Shown: positions 27,441 to 36,950, numbered from the stretch's first letter. The stretch: DNA of 64,000 bases from Bacteroidota bacterium (GCA_016124735.1 WGMZ01000005.1:1-64000), one strand, 5' to 3'. Notes: generated by a model not told the origin, from the letters alone. Program-made: numbers and translations.

Positions 27441-30056
27441 ATGCAGTCCCTCACCCGCCTATACCTTATAGTGGCCATTCTGTGCAGCAGCGTAAAGTTG
27501 CAGGCTACTCATATTGTAGGCGGCGATTTAACTTACACTTACTTAGGTGGCAATGATTACAAAGTTCATCTCTATCTGTACGTGGATTGCCAAAATGGAA
27601 GTTTGAATGCCATCTTTTCCGATCGTTTTTCAAAGATTGGAGTATTTACATCTTCTGGATTTCTCTATACATCGCTCAGCCTGAATCCCGATGATTCCTC
27701 CTTTGTAAAAGGAACAAATTACGGCTGTGTAATACCACCAACGGATGAATGTGTCAAGTTATTTATCTATTCGGCCACGGCCAATTTACCCGATCGTCCG
27801 GGAGGTTACTACCTGGAATTCCAGCGGTGCTGCCGGAACAATAGTATCAAAAACATTGTGAGCCCCGGAAGTACAGGCTCTACCTACCGCACCTCTATTC
27901 CTGAAAGGGCTATGTATGGCGCAAACTCAAGCCCCCGCTTTGTGGGCGTTCCTCCCAATTTTTTATGTGCAGGTGAAATTTTAAGTTACGACCATTCGGC
28001 CCAGGATGACGATGGAGATTCTCTGGTTTATGAATTTATCAATCCCTTACACGGAGCATCAAGTGGAGATCCATCGCCGGATCCTTCTCAATTCACCAAC
28101 CCGATAAGTGTACTTTGGGCCAATGGATTCAATACCTCAAATCAGATATCCAGCAATCCGACAATGCAATTGAATCCCAATACGGGATTATTTGTAATAA
28201 CACCCACGGCCATTGGTCAATACGTAGTAGGAATAGCCGTACATGAGTATAGAAATCATGTGAGAATAAATACAGTCTTTCGAGACTTTCAATTCAACGT
28301 GTACAATTGTCAGTTTTCCGCCAAATCCATTTTTGCTCCGGTAAACGGACCATGCAGTGACACAGTAAAATTCAGCAATGCCTCAACTGCTACCACGGGA
28401 AAAATTGATTCATATAAATGGGATTTTGGGATCGACTCGCTGGATGGCGATACCTCGGTTGCGGTAAATCCTACCTTTGTTTTTCCCGGGCCGGGAGAAT
28501 ACAAAATTAAATTGACAGCATACAGCAATGCGGGTTGCGGAAACTCGAGCTTTCGTACCATCAATATCCTTCCTTCGGTGATCGATGACTTGGTGAAAGA
28601 CAGCATTGTATGTTACGGCGATTCCATTGAGTTAAGCCACATCAATTCCGAACCTGGTATTTCGTATAATTGGTCCCCTTCAGATGGATTGGACGATCCG
28701 ACCAAAGCAAATCCGTATGCGACGGTAACGAAAGACATGGTATATACCGTAAGAAAAAGCTCCATTTCTTGTTATGTGGACAATGAAGTCCAGGTCTTTA
28801 AAAATACAATCAATGCCGATTTTAGGCACGAATACCTGCCTCCATGCGATGGACTCAGGGTCAAATTCTTCGGCACCGGTACAAATTACGATCAGCAGCA
28901 TTGGGATTTCGGCGACATGAATAGCGACAGGGATTTCAGTCTACTGAAAGATGCAACCTGGTTTTATTCGGATTCCGGAATTGTTTATGTGCGCTACGAT
29001 GTGTCGAACGAATATTGTAAAGACAGCATCATCAAACCTTTGCATATCATCTTCCCTGAAATTTTTACCGCAGAGATTGATACCTTCATCTGCCTGGGAG
29101 ATCAAATAGTTATTGGTCCCCTGAACGATACCAGCATTTTATCTTTTCAATGGAGCAATGTTGATTACATGTCCACAGATACCGCATTGTATCCGAAAAT
29201 TCAGCCAACCAAAACAGTTTCTTATGTGTTGACAAAGACCTATGCAACCTGTCAGACCAAAGACTCCTTCAATGTAATTGTAAATGAACTTCCTGATTTT
29301 TCTATAGCCAGGTCTTACCCGGAAAAAGTCTGTGTCGGAGACAGTATTCTTTTGTCTGCAGAAGGCAATTATACCTTCGAATGGTTTCCGAAGAATGGGG
29401 TCAGGACTCCGGATTCTTCGAGAACTTGGGTAATACCCGACACAGCGAGGTGGTATTATTTAGAAGCTTTGACGCAGGCAAAATGTGCGGTTTGGGATTC
29501 GGTTTATCTAGAGCAATATCCCGTTTGGGAGTTGAATCTTGATCCCTTTTATATCAAATGTCAGGGCGAGGTTTTTTTACCTCAGGTGGACATTAAAGAC
29601 GCGGAACTGAAGTGGATTTTTAAAAGCAGTGATGCGCTGACCGATTCACTTCGACAGGAAGGAACCTATGTTCTGAATGTATTAACCCGTTGTCAGAATT
29701 TACTCGATACTTTCGATTATATCTATTATCAGGATCAAAACTGTCGTTTTGAGATGCCCAATGCATTTTCCCCCAATGGGGATGGAGTAAACGATACCTA
29801 CCCGTACGACGGGCGGTACCACTCACTTTTCGGTCGGGAATGCGATTTTGACAGCTATCATCTCATAATCTTCAATCGCTGGGGAGAGGTTGTTTTCCGC
29901 TCGGATGTCCCAGGGGAAGAATGGGATGGTCAATACAAGTCGGATGGGGGTATTGAAGAGGTATTTGGCTATTACCTCAGCTACCGCGAATGGGATTTTT
30001 GCCGGGGTGGCTGGGTGGTAAAATCAAAAAGAGGAAATATCACGGTACTTCATTAA
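27441..30056 (+). CDS. Large exported protein with PKD domains and type B T9SS sorting domain
   Basis: 871 aa. After the signal peptide (residues 1-22) comes the module ATHIVGGDLTYTYLGGNDYKVHLYLYVDC ending in RCCRNNSIKNI, related to that of the 3.6-14.3 kb proteins. PKD-like domains follow (YKWDFGIDSLDGD, HWDFGDMNSDRDFS), then Ig-like segments. The C-terminal ~105 aa form a type B sorting domain: FEMPNAFSPNGDGVNDTYP ... IIFNRWGEVVFRS ... WDGQYK, ending in a short strand. Such proteins pass through T9SS and are often surface-bound in gliding bacteria. It overlaps the convergent cupin gene by four bases. Confidence 0.88.
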   Translation: MQSLTRLYLIVAILCSSVKLQATHIVGGDLTYTYLGGNDYKVHLYLYVDCQNGSLNAIFSDRFSKIGVFTSSGFLYTSLSLNPDDSSFVKGTNYGCVIPPTDECVKLFIYSATANLPDRPGGYYLEFQRCCRNNSIKNIVSPGSTGSTYRTSIPERAMYGANSSPRFVGVPPNFLCAGEILSYDHSAQDDDGDSLVYEFINPLHGASSGDPSPDPSQFTNPISVLWANGFNTSNQISSNPTMQLNPNTGLFVITPTAIGQYVVGIAVHEYRNHVRINTVFRDFQFNVYNCQFSAKSIFAPVNGPCSDTVKFSNASTATTGKIDSYKWDFGIDSLDGDTSVAVNPTFVFPGPGEYKIKLTAYSNAGCGNSSFRTINILPSVIDDLVKDSIVCYGDSIELSHINSEPGISYNWSPSDGLDDPTKANPYATVTKDMVYTVRKSSISCYVDNEVQVFKNTINADFRHEYLPPCDGLRVKFFGTGTNYDQQHWDFGDMNSDRDFSLLKDATWFYSDSGIVYVRYDVSNEYCKDSIIKPLHIIFPEIFTAEIDTFICLGDQIVIGPLNDTSILSFQWSNVDYMSTDTALYPKIQPTKTVSYVLTKTYATCQTKDSFNVIVNELPDFSIARSYPEKVCVGDSILLSAEGNYTFEWFPKNGVRTPDSSRTWVIPDTARWYYLEALTQAKCAVWDSVYLEQYPVWELNLDPFYIKCQGEVFLPQVDIKDAELKWIFKSSDALTDSLRQEGTYVLNVLTRCQNLLDTFDYIYYQDQNCRFEMPNAFSPNGDGVNDTYPYDGRYHSLFGRECDFDSYHLIIFNRWGEVVFRSDVPGEEWDGQYKSDGGIEEVFGYYLSYREWDFCRGGWVVKSKRGNITVLH

Positions 30057-30421
30057 CGCAGGTCCTTCAGATTTCTTTTCGTCAGTTCATTTTCCTGATC
30101 GCCGGTATTTAAGGTGCCTGTGGGCTCGAATAAAAGGACCTGAACTTCTTCCGGAGCAAGCGGTTTATGTAGGACTCCTCTTGGGATGATTACCATTTCA
30201 CCCGTTTTTATTTGCAGCACCTCATCTTCCAGATGGATAAATAATTCACCCTGGATCACTAAGAATAGCTCATCTTCTAAATCATGTTTATGCCAGGTAA
30301 ACTCACCCTTCAATTTGGCAATGCGCACATCTTGTCCGTTTAACTGAGCCAGAAGCGCAGGCGACCAATATTCTTCTATTTTTGAAAAGGCCTGGGCAAT
30401 ATTTTTTACTTCAATCTTCAT
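30053..30421 (-). CDS. Small cupin-domain protein
   Basis: 122 aa, a single cupin barrel. The first metal motif is WHKHDLEDELFLVIQG (HxH and a downstream Glu), and the second is PRGVLHKPLA with the third His. A divalent metal is therefore likely. Similar small cupins are common and mostly uncharacterised. Its start lies inside the end of the GNAT gene (11-base overlap), and kynureninase begins that operon. It is too short and too different to be called 3-hydroxyanthranilate dioxygenase. Confidence 0.8.
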   Translation of the reverse strand: MKIEVKNIAQAFSKIEEYWSPALLAQLNGQDVRIAKLKGEFTWHKHDLEDELFLVIQGELFIHLEDEVLQIKTGEMVIIPRGVLHKPLAPEEVQVLLFEPTGTLNTGDQENELTKRNLKDLR

Positions 30422-30899
30422 AATACTCCATCTGCAAAATGTTCACGGGGGGCATGGAATCCGGTAAAACTTTTTTGATTCCCGTGAGTTTAAAGTTTGA
30501 GTTCAGGTAGCAGTGAAGTGCTGCCTGATTTTCGTCGATTACAAAAAGACGCAAGGGAAGTGTAGGATAAAGGGAACGCGCTTTATTGCAAAGATGCTGA
30601 ACCAGCATCTTTCCATATCCTTTTCCTCGCCGTTTTGAGCTGATTAACAAACGACAAATCCGAATCTCTTTGTCTCCATCTTTGAGTAAATCGCCGTAGC
30701 CAATCGCATGTTCATCATCTACCAGTAAAAAGGCGTGAATTTCTGGCCGAGACAAATGTGCGCAGATAGATATGCTATCCAAAGGGAAATGAAAGCTCGT
30801 TCCGGCGCATTGAGTCAGGATTTCCGGGCTTCGAACCTCATTCAACAGAAAATCAATCTGCTCTTTCTCAAAGGGGATTAATCTTGGTTCAGGCTTCAA
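30411..30899 (-). CDS. GNAT-family N-acetyltransferase
   Basis: 162 aa if translation starts at TTG 30899. The alternative ATG at 30965 adds 22 hydrophobic residues encoded within kynU, and the homology-like part starts at about RLIPFEKEQ. The acetyl-CoA loop is SSKRRGKGYGKMLVQHLC, followed by LPLRLFVIDENQAALHCYLNSNFKLTG, a textbook GNAT motif B. The acceptor is unknown. The TTG start would give an 11-base overlap with the kynU stop, matching the 11-base overlap at the other end with the cupin gene, so the three genes are probably coupled. Confidence 0.85.
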   Translation of the reverse strand: MKPEPRLIPFEKEQIDFLLNEVRSPEILTQCAGTSFHFPLDSISICAHLSRPEIHAFLLVDDEHAIGYGDLLKDGDKEIRICRLLISSKRRGKGYGKMLVQHLCNKARSLYPTLPLRLFVIDENQAALHCYLNSNFKLTGIKKVLPDSMPPVNILQMEYYED

Positions 30900-32163
30900 A
30901 AGATTTAATAATTTTTCCCAATCGATAAATATCGAGAAAACTATTGTATAAAGGAACCGGAGCAATGCGAATCACGTTGGGTTCGCGCCAGTCCACAATG
31001 GCACTGTTGTCTTTCAGATACTCATACAATTTTTTGCCGTTTTCTTTAACGAGAACAGATAGCTGGCAGCCTCTTTCATTTGGATTCTGAGGGGTAATCA
31101 CCTCAAACCCGAATTTTCCACTGTTTGCAATTTCTGCCAAAACAAATTCAAGGTATCCGGTCAATTTCTCGCTTTTCGCACGCAGGTTTTTCATCCCGGC
31201 TCTGTGAAAAATATCAAGACTTGCCCGGTGAATCGCCATCGGAAAAATTTGTGCATTACTCAATTGCCAGCCCTGTGCACCTTCCATCGGAATGAAATCG
31301 CGTTTCATGAGGAAACGTTCTTTTTCATTATGCCCCCACCAACCGGCAAAACGGGGAATGTCTGCCGAATTTCCGTGCTTTTCATGTACAAAAACTCCGG
31401 AAGTTCCGCCTGGTCCGCTATTGAGGTATTTATAGCTGCACCATACGGCAAAGTCCACTTCCCAGTCGTGCAGGTTCAGGAGAATATTTCCGGCCCCATG
31501 GGCCAGATCGAACCCGCACAAAGCCCCCACTTCATGAGCCACAGAGGCAATACTTTTCATGTCGTATGCCTGTCCGGTGTAGTAGTTGACACCTCCCAGC
31601 ATCACCAGGGCCAATTCATCTGCATGGTCGCGAATGGTTTGATGGATATCTTCTGTTCTGAGTGTATGTTCTCCTTGTCTTGGTTTGAGCTCTATGATCG
31701 CATCTTTGGGATCAAATCCGTGAAATTTTGCCTGGGAGTCCACGGCATATTGATCGGAGGGGAAGGCGCCACCCTCAATAATAAGTTTATAACGCGCTTT
31801 GCTGGGGCGGTAGAAACTTACCATCATCAAGTGGAGATTCGCGGTCAGGTTATTCATAATTACCACTTCCTTTTCCTGAGCACCAACGATCTCTGCCGCT
31901 TGTTTGGTTAAGAAATGATGGTAAAATAGCCAGGGATTTTTCGCCTCGGTATGGCCTTCCACACCCAGGTTTTGCCAATCCAGAAACTCTTGTTCAACAA
32001 ATTCCCTCGCCGATTTAGGCTGAAGGCCGAGAGAATTACCTGTGAGATAAATACTTTCTTTTCCTTTCCAAACAGGGATATGAAATTCATTTCTAAAAGA
32101 TGAAAGCGCATCCTGCGCGTCCATTTCCTTGGCAAAAGATTCCGAAAACTGGTATGCTGTCAT
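30889..32163 (-). CDS. kynU: Kynureninase
   Basis: 424 aa. It is a fold-type I PLP enzyme that cleaves kynurenine or 3-hydroxykynurenine to anthranilate (or the 3-hydroxy form) and alanine. Visible signatures are IYLTGNSLGLQPKS near residue 40, GFDLAHGAGNILLNLHDWEVDFAVWCSYKYLNSGPGG with the PLP lysine at K245, and the C-terminal DWREPNVIRIAPVPLYNSF. No tryptophan dioxygenase or kynurenine monooxygenase is in the window. It heads a run of overlapping genes with a GNAT and a cupin. Confidence 0.95.
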   Translation of the reverse strand: MTAYQFSESFAKEMDAQDALSSFRNEFHIPVWKGKESIYLTGNSLGLQPKSAREFVEQEFLDWQNLGVEGHTEAKNPWLFYHHFLTKQAAEIVGAQEKEVVIMNNLTANLHLMMVSFYRPSKARYKLIIEGGAFPSDQYAVDSQAKFHGFDPKDAIIELKPRQGEHTLRTEDIHQTIRDHADELALVMLGGVNYYTGQAYDMKSIASVAHEVGALCGFDLAHGAGNILLNLHDWEVDFAVWCSYKYLNSGPGGTSGVFVHEKHGNSADIPRFAGWWGHNEKERFLMKRDFIPMEGAQGWQLSNAQIFPMAIHRASLDIFHRAGMKNLRAKSEKLTGYLEFVLAEIANSGKFGFEVITPQNPNERGCQLSVLVKENGKKLYEYLKDNSAIVDWREPNVIRIAPVPLYNSFLDIYRLGKIIKSFEA

Positions 32164-32203
32164 GTGGGGCGCAATTTACACTTTCCGGCATTTGCATAAA
32201 AGA

Positions 32204-32229
32204 AAAGGCCACCGCCAGGGGTGGCCTTT
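32204..32229 (-). terminator. Terminator of the second LruC gene
   Basis: A perfect 10-bp stem (AAAGGCCACC / GGTGGCCTTT) with a 6-base loop, followed on the minus strand by TTCTTTT. It lies 22 bases after the LruC stop. Confidence 0.85.
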
Positions 32230-32250
32230 AACTGCATCTATAAATCTGAG

Positions 32251-34440
32251 TTAGTATATTTTCGATGCGTTGCGGTATCCCGAAAGATCCGAGTACCAAT
32301 TTGTATAATTAACTCCATCGCTGCTTGCCCAGCTGATAAAGTAGTTATAGGCGTCACTGATTGATTCTTTTTCCGCCGGATAAGCAAAGCTTACTGGCAC
32401 TTCAATTACAAATGGAAGGTTATTGGCTGTTTTGTAATACCGTCCTATGCTCGGGTCGGAATTGTCGTTTTTCGTTCCAAATAACTGAGAATTCGCCAGG
32501 GAAGTCGGAGTCATATTTGGATGGTGAATTTCTGTGCCGCGGGTTCCGTTTACAAAAATAAAGGGGTTGAATTTTGCCTGGGTCAGCTTGCTGGAAGCTA
32601 TTGGATTCGTGAAGCTGACATGCAGGTTTAAGGTATCAAAGGTACCCGTAGAATTGCCTTTGATCGTATTGAAAAAAGAGCCTCCATTGCGGTGAATAAG
32701 AGGTTCCGGACTATCGTATACAATTACAACGGCTTTGGTTTGTCCGGATTCAGTCTTGTTCGAATTCAGTGAAATCAAGCTTTTGCTTAACTGTTGACCG
32801 CTAATGTTGCTAATATCCGTTGGGACTAAATCATCCAGCTGAACACCGAATCCGTTGTCGTAGGTGGCACCAATGGCGCGCACGAGGTAAGTGGTATAGA
32901 ATTCCACCACATTGTTTGAGGCATTCAATACCTGTTTTGTGCGGTAGGAGAGTACAAGGTCGTTGAAATCATAATCTCCCTGCGATGGCCACAAATCCTC
33001 AAAACCAAAAGTGGCAAAGGTTGAAGCACTTGGGTAGTAGCTGTTGTATGCGCGAGTAGAATCATTCGGATAGTCATCCTGTGCATCAGCTACGCCATCA
33101 CCATCGGTATCGGTAATTGTTGCTGTACCGAAGCCTTCCGGATTGCATGCGGTGGTCGCGATATAATTATTGCAAGTGGCAGCTGCCGGACTATTGAAAG
33201 TTCCATTATTGGTTTCAATGCCATTGGTATCGCAGAATTCCATATTTCCGCTCATTTGTCCGCCCCCGTTAAAGGTCGTGTTTTGAGTAACTTTTACCGT
33301 TCCTAAGCCGGAATTGCTTGCGCCATTGATGCTTCCGTTGATGGTGATGTTTTTGGTGCTGAACAATGCGCCACTGTAAATGTAATGGGTGGAACCGCCA
33401 TTGATACTGGCAGTAGCGTCGCATTTCAAATAACCGTAGTTGTAAACCGATCCGTTGTTGTTGTAATTCCCAACGGAAATCAGCTGACAGTTGTTGTAAG
33501 TTACAGACCCACCGTTGGGCTGAAACATGCCATTGACAAAGATTTTATTGTTGTTGGTCAGTGTCTTGTTATTATTCAGGTTGGTTTTTACATAGATCTC
33601 ACCATTGTTGGTCATGTAGTTATTTCCATTGTTGTTGATACTCAAATCGCCATTTACGGACATTTTACCATTGTTTACAAGCGTACCTGCAACGGAAATA
33701 GACGCTGTGAACTTCAAACTGTCTGAATAGTTCTCTACTCTCGCACCGGCATTGTTAAAGTTGATGTTTCCTACCGTTACGATCGAATTCTCCAGGAAGT
33801 ATATTTTGGAAGAGGAGCTATTTAATGTGATACCGCTGATACTGGCATTACCGCAAAAACGTACCGTTGCACCTGCTCCAACATTGATGCTTCCATTGAA
33901 GCTGCCGGTCATGCAGTATGTACCACCGTTAAGGTTCAATGTGCCACCACTGTAATTGTTATAGGTTTGGGTACAGCCGGTACTGCAATTAAGTCCGGAT
34001 CCTGGTTTTGTTTTAAGCTGAATAACCGGCGATTGGTTGAAGTTGGCCGCAATATAATCGGCCGCTTTTACCCGCTGCAATTCCCGCGCACCATTGGAAA
34101 GAACTTTTTCGATATAGATATCAGTCAGCGCGGAAAGAATACGAAAGCTCATCTCATAATCTTCTCCCACTTTTGTGAGGCCTGATGTAATGACATGGGC
34201 GATGGTAGGGAAGTCGTCGTAAATATTGATACGAACTACTTCACCGGCGAAATTGCCATTCGTTGTATGAAACTTCATGCGAATGTCGCGGGTGGATTTG
34301 AAATTAAAGTTATCCGAAACTCTCAAATCAAAAATGCTGGTAACTGCTGTCGGTTCTGTCGTTGCCGGTTTTTCTTTTTTACATGCAGTCATTGCAATTA
34401 GGAATACTGCAACTGGAAGGAGGAAAAATTTTGTTTTCAT
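32251..34440 (-). CDS. LruC-domain (DUF4842) lipoprotein, paralogue B
   Basis: 729 aa. The lipobox is IAMTAC (Cys near residue 20). It then has a short N-terminal beta domain, followed from about 150 to 430 by an Asn/Gly-rich region of short repeats of NNG- and VNGDLSINN-type, as in a right-handed beta-helix. Next is a calcium-binding thrombospondin type 3-like loop, DTDGDGVADAQDDYPNDS, and the LruC domain with FATFGFEDLWPSQGDYDFNDLVLSYR. The protein is probably exposed at the outer membrane and Ca2+-stabilised; its role is unknown. It is a tandem paralogue of the next gene with the same architecture throughout. Confidence 0.88.
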   Translation of the reverse strand: MKTKFFLLPVAVFLIAMTACKKEKPATTEPTAVTSIFDLRVSDNFNFKSTRDIRMKFHTTNGNFAGEVVRINIYDDFPTIAHVITSGLTKVGEDYEMSFRILSALTDIYIEKVLSNGARELQRVKAADYIAANFNQSPVIQLKTKPGSGLNCSTGCTQTYNNYSGGTLNLNGGTYCMTGSFNGSINVGAGATVRFCGNASISGITLNSSSSKIYFLENSIVTVGNINFNNAGARVENYSDSLKFTASISVAGTLVNNGKMSVNGDLSINNNGNNYMTNNGEIYVKTNLNNNKTLTNNNKIFVNGMFQPNGGSVTYNNCQLISVGNYNNNGSVYNYGYLKCDATASINGGSTHYIYSGALFSTKNITINGSINGASNSGLGTVKVTQNTTFNGGGQMSGNMEFCDTNGIETNNGTFNSPAAATCNNYIATTACNPEGFGTATITDTDGDGVADAQDDYPNDSTRAYNSYYPSASTFATFGFEDLWPSQGDYDFNDLVLSYRTKQVLNASNNVVEFYTTYLVRAIGATYDNGFGVQLDDLVPTDISNISGQQLSKSLISLNSNKTESGQTKAVVIVYDSPEPLIHRNGGSFFNTIKGNSTGTFDTLNLHVSFTNPIASSKLTQAKFNPFIFVNGTRGTEIHHPNMTPTSLANSQLFGTKNDNSDPSIGRYYKTANNLPFVIEVPVSFAYPAEKESISDAYNYFISWASSDGVNYTNWYSDLSGYRNASKIY

Positions 34441-34580
34441 TTTGGTATAGTTGATTAATCAAGCGAGGAGCCAAATTTGGAATACAGCATTGGCGCATCT
34501 TTTATGCGATGTTGAGGTGATTCATTGTTTACTATTTTGGAAAAGATTCCAATTATTGGAATTCAATTACGAATTTACGT

Positions 34581-34608
34581 AAAAGAAAAAGCCACCGCTA
34601 TGGGTGGC
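34581..34608 (-). terminator. Terminator of the first LruC gene
   Basis: Stem GCCACC / GGTGGC (34591-34608) around loop GCTATG, followed on the minus strand by TTTTTCTTTT. It closely resembles the terminator at 32204-32229, as expected if gene and terminator were duplicated together. Confidence 0.85.
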
Positions 34609-34633
34609 CTTTTCTTCGTTCAATAAATCTCGG

Positions 34634-36835
34634 TTAATATATTTTCGAGGCAGTGCGGTATCCTGATAGGTTATCGTACCAATTGGTGTAATTGGATCCG
34701 CCACTTACCGCCCAGCTAATGAAATAATTGTAGGCATCGCTGATGGATTCCTTTTCTGCCGGGTAATCAAAGTTCGCAGGAATTTCAATTACAAATGGCA
34801 GATTATTGCTTGTTTTATAATAGCGTCCCTGGGATGGGTTCGAGCTGTCGTCTTTGGTTCCCAGCAATTGGGTATTGGCCTTGTCAGTTGGAACCATGTT
34901 GGGTAAGTGAACTTCTGTGCCGCGTGTTCCGTTTACAAAGATGAACGGATTGATTTTCGCCTGAGTAACTTTAGAAGCGGCAACTGGAGAAGTAAACTGA
35001 ACGTATAAAGTAGTGGTATCTGAAGTTCCGGTACCATTTGTTTTGATGGTATTGAACATGGATCCACCTACCCGGTTAATCAATGGTTCTGGTGAATCGT
35101 ATACAATAATTACAGCTTTGGTTTGTCCGCTTTCTGTTTTGTTTCCATTCAGAGAAATCAAACTTTTGGTGAGGCTTTGACCACTTACCGTATTTACGTC
35201 GCTAGGGTTCAAATCATCGAACTGGAAGCCAAAACCGTTGTCGTAGGTAGCGCCAATGGCTCGCACAATATAGGTAGTGTACATTTCCACCACATTGTTT
35301 GCTGCGTTAGATACCTTTTTTACACGGTATCCCAATATCAGGTCATTGAAATCATAGTCTCCCTGTGAAGGCCACAAATCCTCGTATCCTATGGTTGCAA
35401 AACCAGTAGCATTTGGATAATAGCTGTTGTAGGCCCGGGTCGAATCGTTCGGGTAATCATCCAGGTTATCAGCTACACCATCGCCATCGGAGTCAATAAT
35501 GGTTGGAGAACCAAAACCTTCGGGATTACAAGCACTGGTTGCAATATAGTTGCTACAGGAAATAGCTGCAGGCGTTGAGATGGTTCCGTTATTGGTGTTC
35601 ACACCGGAACTATCGCAGAGTTCCACATTGCCAGAGAGAACTCCTGAGCCATTGATGGTTGTTACGTCGGCCACTTTAACAGTTCCTAAGCCACTGCTGC
35701 TTGGTCCGTTAATCGTACCATTGATGGTAATATCGTGCGTACTTAACAGGGCATCGGCATAGTTATAAAAAGTTTTAGAACCGTTTATTTTAGATTCGTC
35801 GTAACATTTAACGTAACCATAATTATTAAAGGTTCCATTCATCTCAAAATTGTCGACTGAATAAATCTGACAGTAATTGTAAGTGGTTGAAGTGCCGTTA
35901 GGCTTTAATTTGCCATTTACGAAAATATAGTTGTTGTTCGTGAGCATTTCATTGTTGTTCAAGTTATGGCTCACGTAAATCGACCCGTTATTTATAAAAT
36001 TCGGAGCTCCATTATTGATGTCCAAATCACCATCAACGCTCATTTTTCCATTATTGGTAAATGAACCTCCCACACTGAATCCGGAACTGAAATGCAAGCT
36101 GTCAGAGTAATTTAAGATGGATGCATTGCTGGTGTTCAGGTTTGCATTGTTTACTGTAACGATACTGTTTTCCAAAAAATAAATTGTGGAGGAGTTATTA
36201 CTTCCACCATTCAGATTGATGTTTCCGATACTAGCATTTCCACAAATACGAACGGTAACTGATCCATTCAGAGTCAGGTTACCTGAAAAGGAACCGGTAA
36301 GACAAACAACCCCGGATCCACTCAGGCTTAAGTTACCATTGTGGTTATTATAAGATGTGGAACAACCGGTATTGCAATTCAAACCAGATCCGGGTTGACC
36401 TTTCATGGTTAACAAGGGGGGCTGGTTATTGAAGTTCGCTGAAATATAATTTGCTGATGAGATGCGCTGCAATTCGCGGGCACCGGTAGATGCCACTTTT
36501 TCAATGTACAGGTACTGCAATGCGGACGGAATACGGAATTGCAATGGCAGTTCATTTCCCACTTCCACGATTCCTGATGTAATTAGGTGGGCAATGGTAG
36601 GGAAATCATCGTATACGTTGATACGGTAAATTTCACCTGGATAATTTCCTTGTTGTACCATGACACGCATTCCGATGTCGCGGGTAGACTTGAAATTGAA
36701 GTCGTCACTCACCTTCAAGTCAAAGATACTTGTTGGGAGAACTGCAGGATCTTGCTTTTGAGCTACTTCTTTTTTACAAGCACTGATGCTTAAGAGGAAG
36801 GCAATTCCCGCTGTGAATAAAATTTTCGTTTTCAT
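34634..36835 (-). CDS. LruC-domain (DUF4842) lipoprotein, paralogue A
   Basis: 733 aa from the ATG at 36835 (an upstream in-frame start adds four residues). The lipobox is LSISAC (Cys near 20). The order matches paralogue B: SIFDLKVSDDFNFKSTRDI domain, Asn-rich beta-helix-like repeats (about 155-440), DSDGDGVADNLDDYPNDS calcium loop, then the LruC domain with IGYEDLWPSQGDYDFNDLILGYR. A GGAGG-like sequence lies about 40 bases before the ATG, too far to act as a ribosome-binding site. The gene pair with separate terminators suggests independent expression. Confidence 0.88.
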   Translation of the reverse strand: MKTKILFTAGIAFLLSISACKKEVAQKQDPAVLPTSIFDLKVSDDFNFKSTRDIGMRVMVQQGNYPGEIYRINVYDDFPTIAHLITSGIVEVGNELPLQFRIPSALQYLYIEKVASTGARELQRISSANYISANFNNQPPLLTMKGQPGSGLNCNTGCSTSYNNHNGNLSLSGSGVVCLTGSFSGNLTLNGSVTVRICGNASIGNINLNGGSNNSSTIYFLENSIVTVNNANLNTSNASILNYSDSLHFSSGFSVGGSFTNNGKMSVDGDLDINNGAPNFINNGSIYVSHNLNNNEMLTNNNYIFVNGKLKPNGTSTTYNYCQIYSVDNFEMNGTFNNYGYVKCYDESKINGSKTFYNYADALLSTHDITINGTINGPSSSGLGTVKVADVTTINGSGVLSGNVELCDSSGVNTNNGTISTPAAISCSNYIATSACNPEGFGSPTIIDSDGDGVADNLDDYPNDSTRAYNSYYPNATGFATIGYEDLWPSQGDYDFNDLILGYRVKKVSNAANNVVEMYTTYIVRAIGATYDNGFGFQFDDLNPSDVNTVSGQSLTKSLISLNGNKTESGQTKAVIIVYDSPEPLINRVGGSMFNTIKTNGTGTSDTTTLYVQFTSPVAASKVTQAKINPFIFVNGTRGTEVHLPNMVPTDKANTQLLGTKDDSSNPSQGRYYKTSNNLPFVIEIPANFDYPAEKESISDAYNYFISWAVSGGSNYTNWYDNLSGYRTASKIY

Positions 36836-36895
36836 TTTTATAGGCAATACGCAAATTCCAAAAGAGATGCCTCCTTTACAATATATTAAAAATCA

Positions 36896-36914
36896 ACGAA
36901 TTAAAATAATTCGT
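36896..36914. terminator. Inverted repeat after pepD (possible weak terminator or operator)
   Basis: ACGAATTA-AAA-TAATTCGT, perfect 8-bp arms. On the minus strand it follows the pepD stop by 37 bases and precedes TTGATTTTTAAT, which could serve as a weak U-tract. It is also within the upstream region of the LruC gene that starts at 36835. Confidence 0.4.
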
Positions 36915-36950
36915 GATTCAGAATAATTCCCAATTATGGAAAGAAGTCTT

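Noticed and set aside
30053-30421. Cupin as 3-hydroxyanthranilate dioxygenase of the kynurenine pathway
   Set aside because: Too short (122 aa) and lacking the family's typical pattern beyond generic cupin metal residues.
33300-36350. Asn-rich repeats of the LruC genes as a CRISPR or VNTR array
   Set aside because: They are degenerate protein repeats in coding frame, without constant direct repeats or spacers.
36870-36880. GGAGG-like sequence upstream of LruC paralogue A as ribosome-binding site
   Set aside because: It lies about 40 bases before the ATG, too far to act.
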